Below are positions 1-7,210 of a stretch of 64,000 nt of DNA, in pieces. The first letter of the stretch is position 1, and each line of letters opens with the position of its first letter. Location: the NCBI GenBank assembly GCA_019359015.1, contig JAHHID010000009.1, forward strand, positions 1 through 64,000, written 5' to 3'. The notes beneath the pieces were generated by a model, which worked only from the letters and a program-made list of their open reading frames with translations, was not told the origin of the DNA and made no database searches. Both the position numbers and the translations under genes were made by a program. Source of the DNA: Spirirestis rafaelensis WJT71-NPBG6 (GTDB lineage Bacteria > Cyanobacteriota > Cyanobacteriia > Cyanobacteriales > Nostocaceae).

Positions 1-57
1 CGCTAACGAAGGGACTGCACCTAAAGGTGCTTCGCATTCATCCCACCCCTGAAGGAC

Positions 58-96
58 GTAACAGCCTGAAAATTTTTTGGATTTTCAGGCTGTTAC
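58..96. repeat. Perfect 15-bp inverted repeat
   Basis: GTAACAGCCTGAAAA (58-72) is the exact reverse complement of 82-96, with a 9-base loop. No T-run follows on the plus strand, so it is more likely a palindromic repeat than a clear terminator. Confidence 0.7.
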
Positions 97-708
97 TGGT
101 GGGCTTTCTGCTTCAATACTTGTAAAATCCTCCTGAAACTTTGCAAACTAATGGTGGTCATAACGCAGATAATTGCAGTTACTTGAGTTGGGCTTGAACT
201 GTTACAAGTATTAATCAGTCCCATTTCTGGGTTTTACGTAAATTCAGAATAATATTTACATTTCTTTACAACTCACATGACTGATGATTTCTCACTCTGA
301 CAAAGCTGTCTTGACACATCTGCAAAGATTTAACTTGTAGTACTCCATATTACAATAAAACATAACTGCTAGCTATTAGATTAAACCTAAGACCAAATCT
401 TTTCCGGCGATTTCTATAATGGTGAGATAAAATTATAAAAATTTTCAGGTATTGATTAAGTTTAAAGTCAGCGTTAACCTGTAATCAGTTACCATCTACC
501 CCCGAAGGGGACTTTTGCAAGAGATCGATTATTATACATTGGCATTGGCAGATAAGTTAGGAAGGGTTAGTTATAACCTTCTCAAATCATGTTTGAAAGA
601 CTTTAAATTCCAAGTAAGAGGAAATTAAATTTTAGCTAAGGCGTAATATAAATTCAAATATACAAAAAGTCAACCTGACTTAATATAACTTAATAAGTTT
701 GATTATTT
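97..708. other. AT-rich gene-free stretch
   Basis: No reading frame here has a convincing start or family match. It holds short palindromes (CCCCGAAGGGG near 499-509 and a weak stem near 566-585) and AT-rich DNA just upstream of the VOC gene. Any promoter for that gene should lie here, but no -10/-35 pair stands out. Confidence 0.5.
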
Positions 709-1104
709 ATGAAAGTAGGATCTGCATACACAAGACTCTTAGTCTCTGACTTTAAAGCTTCCTTGGAGTTTTACAGAGATGTCATGCAATTTGAAGTAAA
801 AATCGAAAACCTAGAAGACGGATATGCTGAATTTAAAGTTGGAGACATGAAACTAAGTTTATTTCGGCGACAAGAAATGGCACAGATGATTGCCAACACT
901 CACAAGCCACCCCATGCCGAATGTCAAGATAACGTAGCCTTAATTTTTACAGTGCATGATGTAGAAGAAGAATATGAGAAATTAATACATCAAGGTGTTA
1001 AGTTTACCGCAGCTCCAATGAACAATCCCTACTACGGAATTAAAACAGCTTATCTACGAGATCCTGACGGAACTTTAATAGGGCTATTTGAACTGTTAGT
1101 GTAA
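709..1104 (+). CDS. VOC-fold (glyoxalase/bleomycin-resistance type) protein
   Basis: A 131-residue single-domain vicinal oxygen chelate protein. The beginning (YTRLLVSDFKASLEFYRDVM) is the typical first beta-alpha unit with the FYRDVM helix, and the end (RDPDGTLIGLFE) is the typical last strand carrying a metal-ligand Glu. These folds usually dimerise around a divalent metal and act as lyases, dioxygenases or drug-binding proteins. The substrate cannot be read from the sequence. It precedes the receiver-flavoprotein gene by 180 bp of repeat-rich DNA, so an operon link is uncertain. Confidence 0.85.
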   Translation: MKVGSAYTRLLVSDFKASLEFYRDVMQFEVKIENLEDGYAEFKVGDMKLSLFRRQEMAQMIANTHKPPHAECQDNVALIFTVHDVEEEYEKLIHQGVKFTAAPMNNPYYGIKTAYLRDPDGTLIGLFELLV

Positions 1105-1284
1105 CTGTTAATTGTTGGGCAATGGGCAATGGGCACGCTCGCAATGGGAATTAAACAAGTTATTTGAAAGTAATGCGCGAACGATCCGAGGATTCTTTCC
1201 ATGCCCGATTCCCCATGTCCCATGCCCCATTCTCCATTCCCCATTTTGAATTTTGAATTTTGAATTTTGAATTAGTGAGGCGCT
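1105..1284. repeat. Short tandem repeats between genes
   Basis: The gap carries GGGCAAT-like and CCCCAT-like 7-mers, then four exact copies of TTTTGAA at 1244-1271. This is the 7-bp repeat style common in heterocystous cyanobacteria. The next start codon (1285) lies 13 bases beyond the array. Confidence 0.8.
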
Positions 1285-2949
1285 ATGGCTAAACCTGTGA
1301 TTCTGACGGTTGATGACGATCCAGAAGTTTTGCAAGCTGTGGCGCGAGATTTGCGCCAGGAATATGGCGATCGCTTTCGCATCTTGCGTGCCGAATCAGG
1401 TGCCAGTGCCTTAGAAGCATTGGAACAACTAAAACTCCGCAACCAGCCAGTGGCGTTATTCCTCGCCGATCAGCGGATGCCGCAAATGTCTGGTGTCGAG
1501 TTCCTCGAACAAGCGCTATCCATGTTCCCAGACGCAAAACGCGCACTGCTTACCGCTTATGCAGACACCGATGCTGCTATCCGTGCCATCAACACCACAA
1601 GAATCGATTACTACTTAATGAAGCCGTGGGACCCCCCACAAGAACGCTTGTACCCTGTGCTGAACGATTTGCTTGATGATTGGCAAGCCACATTCCATCC
1701 ACCATTTGAAGGCATTCGCGTCATAGGCAACCGCTGGTCTCCCCATTCCCATCAAGCCAAAGACTTTCTCGCGCGAAATCAAATCCCTTATCAGTGGATG
1801 GACATCGAATTATCATCAGAAGCACAGCAGCTAGTTGAATACGCCGATTGTGATAAATTACACCTGCCCCTTGTTCTCTTCGCCGACGGTTCCAACTTGA
1901 TGCAGCCAAGCAACGCGCAAATTGCCGAGAAAATTGGCTTGAAAACTCAAGCAGAAAAACCCTTTTATGACTTAATTATCATCGGTGGCGGTCCCGGTGG
2001 TTTAGCTGCTGCGGTATATGGTGCATCAGAAGGGCTACGCACCGTCATGATTGAACGCGAGGCTCCAGGCGGGCAAGCGGGTACAAGTTCGCGAATTGAA
2101 AATTACCTCGGCTTCCCTGTAGGTTTGAGCGGCGGCGATTTAGCGCGGCGTGCGGTGACTCAAGCAAAACGCTTCGGTGTAGAGATTCTCACACCGCAAG
2201 AAGTTACGGGAATTCGCGTAGAAAACCCGTATCGTTTTGTGCAGTTGTCCGACGGCAGCGAAATCAGTTGCCACGCCCTCATTTTGGCGCTGGGTGTCTC
2301 GTGGCGGCGGCTGAACGTACCCGGACTCGAAAAACTAACTGGCGCAGGCGTGTATTACGGCGCAGCGCAAACAGAAGCGATGAGTTGCCAAGGGGAAGAA
2401 GTGTATATCATTGGTGGCGCAAACTCTGCCGGACAAGCTGCAATGTACTTTTCTAAATACGCCAAGCATGTAACGATGTTGGTACGTGGCGACTCGTTGA
2501 CAAAGAGTATGTCTCAGTACCTGATTGACCAAATTGGTGAAACAGCGAATATCACCGTACAAACGCATTCTAGTGTGATTGAGGCAAAAGGTGAGACTTC
2601 TTTAGAAGCGCTGACAATTGTGAATGCGCTGACTGGTGAAACGCAAACGGTGCCGGCGACATCACTATTTATCTTTATTGGCGCACAACCGCGCACCGAC
2701 TGGTTAGATGGTGTGGTGGAAAAAGGCGATCGCGGCTTTATTTTAACAGGTCCCGATTTACAACTCAATCAACGCCGCCCCAAAGGATGGACGCTCGAAC
2801 GCGATCCTTATTTATTAGAAACAAATATCCCCGGTGTCTTTGCAGTCGGTGACGTGCGTCAAGGTTCAGTTAAGCGAGTGGCTTCCAGCGTCGGTGAAGG
2901 ATCAATTTGCGTTCAATTTGTGCATCAATATCTTAGCAACGTAGTGTGA
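1285..2949 (+). CDS. Response regulator fused to thioredoxin-reductase-like flavoprotein
   Basis: 554 residues in three parts. Residues 1-125 are a receiver domain with DDD at 10-12, the probable phosphoacceptor D62 (ADQRMP) and the conserved MKPW lysine. Residues ~143-215 look like a glutaredoxin/thioredoxin fold, but the usual CPxC position reads WSPHSH (151-156). Residues ~225-554 are a thioredoxin-reductase-like module with an FAD motif (GGGPGG, 234-239), a nucleotide motif (IIGGANSAG, ~375) and the C-terminal VFAVGDVR. The place of the catalytic CxxC reads VYYGAAQTEA (~357), so both redox disulfides are absent. It may thus be an FAD/NAD(P)H sensor or a different oxidoreductase, gated by phosphorylation of the receiver. 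The two histidine kinases downstream are likely partners (inference). Confidence 0.9.
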   Translation: MAKPVILTVDDDPEVLQAVARDLRQEYGDRFRILRAESGASALEALEQLKLRNQPVALFLADQRMPQMSGVEFLEQALSMFPDAKRALLTAYADTDAAIRAINTTRIDYYLMKPWDPPQERLYPVLNDLLDDWQATFHPPFEGIRVIGNRWSPHSHQAKDFLARNQIPYQWMDIELSSEAQQLVEYADCDKLHLPLVLFADGSNLMQPSNAQIAEKIGLKTQAEKPFYDLIIIGGGPGGLAAAVYGASEGLRTVMIEREAPGGQAGTSSRIENYLGFPVGLSGGDLARRAVTQAKRFGVEILTPQEVTGIRVENPYRFVQLSDGSEISCHALILALGVSWRRLNVPGLEKLTGAGVYYGAAQTEAMSCQGEEVYIIGGANSAGQAAMYFSKYAKHVTMLVRGDSLTKSMSQYLIDQIGETANITVQTHSSVIEAKGETSLEALTIVNALTGETQTVPATSLFIFIGAQPRTDWLDGVVEKGDRGFILTGPDLQLNQRRPKGWTLERDPYLLETNIPGVFAVGDVRQGSVKRVASSVGEGSICVQFVHQYLSNVV

Positions 2950-2963
2950 AACCTCTCCCCCAG

Positions 2964-3020
2964 CCCCTCCCCTCGTAGGGGAGGGGAGCAATTCTCCCCC
3001 TTCCCTTGTAGGGAAGGGGG
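2964..3020. repeat. Two adjacent GC-rich hairpins
   Basis: CCCCTCCCC (2964-2972) pairs with GGGGAGGGG (2978-2986), and CCCCCTTCCCT (2996-3006) pairs with 3010-3020. They sit in an AACCTCTCCCCC...GGGGTTAGGT context that resembles the other AACCTCACCC-type elements in the window. There is no poly-T tail, so termination is not supported. Confidence 0.8.
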
Positions 3021-3084
3021 TAAGGGGTTAGGTAACAATGAATTTTTGATGTCACAATGAAATAAAAATAGAGAGGTAAAATCC

Positions 3085-3309
3085 ATGCAAGAAATAACTC
3101 TCGCTGAAGCATCTCAAAATTTGCCAGAATTAATTGAAGCCGCAATGAATGGTGAAGAAATCGTGATTACAAAAGACGAGCAACCAGTTGTGAAACTAAC
3201 TCCTGTATCGCCAGTGAAACGTCGCCCCCTATTTGGAAGCGCTAAAGACTTGATTACGATATCTGATGACTTTGATGAGCCTTTAGAAGACTTTAAGGAT
3301 TATATGTAA
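3085..3309 (+). CDS. Phd/YefM-type antitoxin
   Basis: 74 residues. The N-terminus (ITLAEASQNLPELIEAAMNG) and the following strand (EEIVITKDEQPVVKL) match the Phd/YefM antitoxin fold, which binds DNA as a dimer and wraps its C-terminal tail around the toxin. AGAGAGG lies upstream of the ATG. The stop TAA overlaps the ATG of the toxin frame by one base, the usual coupling for such pairs. The partner toxin is frameshifted, so the antitoxin may be an orphan repressor. Confidence 0.85.
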   Translation: MQEITLAEASQNLPELIEAAMNGEEIVITKDEQPVVKLTPVSPVKRRPLFGSAKDLITISDDFDEPLEDFKDYM

Positions 3310-3694
3310 TGAGATTACTGCTAGATACTCACACCTTTATTTGGTTTTTTAAGGGCAATACCCAACTGAGTAATCAAATACGGGTGTTAATTGAGGATGA
3401 AAATAACGAAAAGCTAATTAGTACAGCCAGCATGTGGAAATGGCGATTAAACAAAGCATCGGGAAGCTGAGTTTTCATCTGCCCTTTGAGGAATTCATCA
3501 CACAGCAACTCAGTCTTAACGACTTCAATTTGCTGGAGATTAAAATAGACCATCTTATTGTAGTTGCAAAGCTACCTCTTCACCATCGCGACCCATTTGA
3601 CAGACTTTTAATTGCACAAGCAATGGTTGAGCAAATACCGATTTTAAGTGCTGATTCTGCTTTTGATGCTTATCCGATTCAGCGGTTGTGGTAA
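3309..3694 (+). pseudogene. Frameshifted PIN-domain (VapC-like) toxin
   Basis: Translation from 3309 begins MRLLLDTHTFIWFF, the PIN start with its first acidic residue, and runs to ISTASMW at ~3436. The frame then reads WKWRLNK and stops. One base downstream, the correct continuation (EMAIKQSIGKLSF) resumes and runs to 3694 with the later PIN motifs DPFDRLLIAQ and ILSADSAFD. A single missing base in the codon after TGG (about 3437) explains this. The predicted RNase is therefore disrupted, unless the base was lost by sequencing error or is bypassed. Confidence 0.88.
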
Positions 3695-3765
3695 GTAGTA
3701 AAGGAGAAGAAATTTTGCGCGGTCGCCTCACAAAATTTGTCAATCACTATTGATACGGAGTTGCC

Positions 3766-5148
3766 ATGCTGCACGATCCCAACCAGAACACACTCTTCCC
3801 GAAACTGCCTGATGAAGCATTACAGGAGATGCAGCAATTTGGCAAAGAAATTAAGCTCAACAAAGGCGATATCCTATTTAATGAAGGCGAATCAAACTAT
3901 AACTTTCATGTTGTTTTAGAAGGCGAAATCGAGATTACTAAGCAAGTTGGTGATGAAACAAGACTGTTAGCAGTACATCGCCGAGGTGAATTTATGGGTG
4001 AATTGTCGATGTTGACTGGTTCCGCATCAATTGCTAATGCTAAAGCCTTATCACCAAGTCGCGTCTTGCAAGTTGAAATTGATACTTTTAGACAAATTAT
4101 GGCAGAATGTTCGCCTTTAGCTGATGTGATTCTTAGCGCAATGGCAGGGCGAACTAAAGACGTAGAAGCACAACTTAGACAACAAGAAAAGCTGGCAGCG
4201 CTGGGTAAAATGTCAGCGGGACTGGCACACGAATTAAATAATCCCGCCGCAGCCGGAAGACGCGCAGCAGGGCAACTGCGGGAGAATTTTCAAAGCTTAC
4301 AAAATATGGCTTTGCAGTTAAATTCACTTAATAAAGAACAACTAAATTTTATTATCAATTTTCAACTGCAAGCAACGCAACACACAACCAAATTTGACAC
4401 ACTTACCCAAAGCGATAAAGAAGACGAAGTAACAGAGTGGCTAGAAGACCATGATGTTAGTAATGCTTGGAAACTTGCCTCTACATTAGTTTCCGCTGGC
4501 ATTGATGCCGAGAAGTTAGATACTCTTGCCGACAACATACCCCAAGACTGTCTCAGCAACGTTTTAATTTGGTTAGAAGCATCACTTACTTCTCATGGAC
4601 TTATCAACGACATTGAACAAAGTACCAGCCGAATCTCGGAATTAGTGAAAGCAATTAAAGGCTATTCCTATATGGATCAAGCCCCATTGCAAGAGATAGA
4701 TTTGCATGATGGAATTGAAAATACTCTACTTATTCTCAATCATTGCTTAAAAAAAGGAGTCATCGTCAACCGCGAATATGATAGGACTCTCCCACGTATT
4801 TGCGCTTATGCTAGCGAACTCAATCAAGTGTGGACAAATCTAATTGATAATGCCATTTATGCGATGGATGGAAAAGGCGATTTAACAATACGCACATACC
4901 GAGAAAATAGCTGCCTTGTAGTCGAAATTGCCGATACCGGAATGGGTATTCCGCCAGTAATTCAAACCCGTATTTTTGAGCCTTTTTTTACTACAAAACG
5001 CGTTGGACAAGGCACAGGTTTAGGTTTAGAAATTGCCTACCGAATTATTGTTAAAAGACACAAAGGTGATATTCACTTTGAATCTCAACCTGGTAATACT
5101 CGTTTTCGGGTGCGTTTGCCAATACCTACAGAAAAATGTGACGAATAA
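3766..5148 (+). CDS. Cyclic-nucleotide-domain sensor histidine kinase
   Basis: 460 residues. Residues ~15-135 are a cNMP-binding (CRP-like effector) fold with GEFMGELSMLTG in the phosphate-binding-cassette region. A coiled linker leads to the H-box AGLAHELNNP (His near 155), and a helical region precedes the ATPase domain: N-box NLIDNAIYAM, G1 ADTGMGIP and G2 GTGLGL. No membrane segment is seen, so it is probably cytosolic. A CGGAG ribosome site precedes the ATG. It is a close paralogue of the next gene, which starts 57 bp on. It should phosphorylate a receiver, and the receiver-flavoprotein at 1285 is the nearest candidate (inference). The ligand, if any, is unknown. Confidence 0.9.
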   Translation: MLHDPNQNTLFPKLPDEALQEMQQFGKEIKLNKGDILFNEGESNYNFHVVLEGEIEITKQVGDETRLLAVHRRGEFMGELSMLTGSASIANAKALSPSRVLQVEIDTFRQIMAECSPLADVILSAMAGRTKDVEAQLRQQEKLAALGKMSAGLAHELNNPAAAGRRAAGQLRENFQSLQNMALQLNSLNKEQLNFIINFQLQATQHTTKFDTLTQSDKEDEVTEWLEDHDVSNAWKLASTLVSAGIDAEKLDTLADNIPQDCLSNVLIWLEASLTSHGLINDIEQSTSRISELVKAIKGYSYMDQAPLQEIDLHDGIENTLLILNHCLKKGVIVNREYDRTLPRICAYASELNQVWTNLIDNAIYAMDGKGDLTIRTYRENSCLVVEIADTGMGIPPVIQTRIFEPFFTTKRVGQGTGLGLEIAYRIIVKRHKGDIHFESQPGNTRFRVRLPIPTEKCDE

Positions 5149-5204
5149 AGTTGAGTAATTTGCATGACTGGTAATGTTTAAAATACCAAATATCAAATTT
5201 ATTT

Positions 5205-6668
5205 ATGCTTGATATCAACACTTTACGCCAAGTACCAACTTTCAAAAAATTACCGGAACAACGTTTGCAATGGCTACTTGAACAAATTACAGAGGTATGG
5301 TTAGAGCCTGGTGAAATTCATCGCCAAGAAGGAGATCCAGTAGATCATGTTTTTGTACTGTTAGAAGGTGAAATTAGAATTTCGCAAAAAGTTGGAAATC
5401 AAGAAGTTTTATTAGTGACATTTAAGCCGAAAACATTGTTTGGTGAATTGCCCGTTTTAATGGGTGATAAAAACTTCTGGGTAACTAGTCGTGCCGTGAC
5501 TCGCAGCCATATTTTAGAATTGCCAAATAAAGCTTTTTGGGAAATGCTTTCTAGTTGTACTTGTGTGATGAAAAATATTTTGCAAAACATGGCACAACGG
5601 CTGCAAACAGTGCAGTCAATATCACAACATCGAGAAAAATTAGTATCATTAGGCACTTTAGCCGCCGGATTAGCACACGAGTTGAATAATCCTGCCTCAG
5701 CAGGTCGCAGAGCTGCTGGACAATTACGCCAAACTGTGCAGCTATTGCAACCATTGACAATTAAATTAAATCAACAGCAGATGAACTGTGCCCAAAAAGC
5801 CTTTCTTGCAGAGTTACAAGAAGATGCAATAGAACGGGCAAAATCAGCAACAAAACTCGATCCAATAACTCAAAGCGATCGCGAAGATGAAATCACACAA
5901 TGGCTAGAAGTACACAACATACAAAATGGCTGGAAACTTGCTCCAAACCTGGTTACAGCCGGAGTTGACATCGAATGGGTGGCGAATGTTCAACAAAAAG
6001 TAGGCGATTTATTGCTGGGTGATGTCCTCACTTGGATACAAGTAACTTTGCAAGAACTAGATTTGTTAGAAGAAATCGAGCATAGCACTGACCGTATTTC
6101 TACTTTAGTACAGGCAGTCAAAGATTACTCGTACATGGATCAAGCACCCTTACAAGAAATAGATATTCATGAAGGGTTGGAAAGTACCTTAACAATCTTG
6201 AATCACAAGCTGAAACAAGGTGTAATCGTGAAGCGTGAATATGACTGTGATACACCGCGTATCAGCGTTTATGGCAGTGAATTAAATCAAGTGTGGACTA
6301 ACTTAATTGATAATGCCATTCATGCAATGACAGTAGGAACTGGGAAAGGAGGACGCGGGGATGTTTCTACAAATGTCTCCTCATCTTCTTCCCAATCCTC
6401 AATCCCTACCATCTGGATTCGCACCGCTTGCGAAAACGACTTTTTGCTAGTAGAAATTACTGACAATGGTCCAGGAATTCCCCCAGAAATTCAATGTCAC
6501 ATTTTCGAGCCTTTTTTCACTACCAAAAGTGTGGGACAAGGAACCGGCTTAGGTTTGCACATTGCCTATCGCGTCATCGTTGGGCAACACCTAGGCGATA
6601 TCAGCGTATTTTCTGAACCAGGAAAGACAAAGTTTCAAGTTCGTTTGCCGATGAATTTATCTTCGTAG
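5205..6668 (+). CDS. Cyclic-nucleotide-domain sensor histidine kinase (paralogue)
   Basis: 487 residues with the same order as the preceding kinase: cNMP-binding fold (~20-135, LFGELPVLMG), H-box AGLAHELNNP (His near 158), long helical middle, then N-box NLIDNAIHAM, G1 TDNGPGIP and G2 GTGLGL. Between the N-box and the next strand it has about 20 extra Ser/Gly-rich residues (encoded near 6340-6410) that the paralogue lacks. Their DNA reads like the CCCAATCC-type repeats seen elsewhere, so they look like an in-frame repeat insertion. Tandem duplication with divergence suggests the kinases read different signals or form heterodimers (inference). Confidence 0.9.
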   Translation: MLDINTLRQVPTFKKLPEQRLQWLLEQITEVWLEPGEIHRQEGDPVDHVFVLLEGEIRISQKVGNQEVLLVTFKPKTLFGELPVLMGDKNFWVTSRAVTRSHILELPNKAFWEMLSSCTCVMKNILQNMAQRLQTVQSISQHREKLVSLGTLAAGLAHELNNPASAGRRAAGQLRQTVQLLQPLTIKLNQQQMNCAQKAFLAELQEDAIERAKSATKLDPITQSDREDEITQWLEVHNIQNGWKLAPNLVTAGVDIEWVANVQQKVGDLLLGDVLTWIQVTLQELDLLEEIEHSTDRISTLVQAVKDYSYMDQAPLQEIDIHEGLESTLTILNHKLKQGVIVKREYDCDTPRISVYGSELNQVWTNLIDNAIHAMTVGTGKGGRGDVSTNVSSSSSQSSIPTIWIRTACENDFLLVEITDNGPGIPPEIQCHIFEPFFTTKSVGQGTGLGLHIAYRVIVGQHLGDISVFSEPGKTKFQVRLPMNLSS

Positions 6669-6709
6669 TAAGCACTTCAGTGCTTAAATACAAGCACTAA
6701 AGTGCTTAC
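6668..6709. repeat. 18-bp inverted repeat between kinase and zinc finger genes
   Basis: GTAAGCACTTCAGTGCTT (6668-6685) pairs with 6692-6709 with one mismatch and a 6-base loop. It overlaps the end of the kinase stop codon. It may attenuate or stabilise the mRNA between the two genes, but no T-run follows. Confidence 0.8.
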
Positions 6710-6731
6710 TACTAATTTATCAGGAGATTTT

Positions 6732-6986
6732 ATGACTACATGCACACATCTCAATGAAATTCAAGAAGTTACAGCCAGCGCTAACGGTTGTGAAGAATGT
6801 TTAAAAATGGGGGACAGATGGGTGCATTTGCGCCAATGTCTTCTTTGCGGACACATCGGTTGCTGCGACTCTTCAAAAAACAAACACGCCACCAAGCACT
6901 TTCACGCCAGCAATCATCCGATTGTCAAGTCTGCTGAACCGGGTGAAGAATGGCGCTGGTGTTATATCGATAAAACTTTCGTTTAG
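6732..6986 (+). CDS. UBP-type zinc finger protein
   Basis: 84 residues starting at the ATG preceded by AGGAG; a GTG at 6702 in the same frame lies within the hairpin and is unlikely. The spaced ligands (CTHL, CEEC, CLLCGHIGCC, HATKHFHASNH) and the ending GEEWRWCYID are those of the ZnF-UBP fold. In eukaryotes this fold binds the free C-terminal Gly-Gly of ubiquitin. Cyanobacteria lack ubiquitin, so the ligand is unknown. Binding another protein's C-terminus is one possibility (inference). It follows the kinases closely and is probably co-transcribed with them. Confidence 0.88.
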   Translation: MTTCTHLNEIQEVTASANGCEECLKMGDRWVHLRQCLLCGHIGCCDSSKNKHATKHFHASNHPIVKSAEPGEEWRWCYIDKTFV

Positions 6987-6997
6987 AAAATAAATTC

Positions 6998-7090
6998 TCA
7001 GCTGCTGCGACTAAAAAACACAGCAGCTATAACGATTAAACTCAAAAGCGCCAAGGGAACCCAAAGATTAGGAATATCTGATAGACTCAT
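6998..7090 (-). CDS. Possible 30-residue single-span membrane peptide
   Basis: An ATG frame on the minus strand encodes MSLSDIPNLW followed by about 17 hydrophobic residues and a SRSS end. The shape is that of a tiny one-helix membrane protein. There is no good ribosome site and I recognise no family, so this may be chance. It lies antisense between two plus-strand genes of the signalling locus. Confidence 0.2.
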   Translation of the reverse strand: MSLSDIPNLWVPLALLSLIVIAAVFFSRSS

Positions 7091-7210
7091 AATTTAAAAT
7101 TAATCCGCACAAAAGCGATAATTGCTCTCATACATAGCAGCCTGAGTGGAATATTTACATCAATTAGATTTCTTAATTTTGAACTTTTAATTTTGAATTT
7201 TGAATTTATT

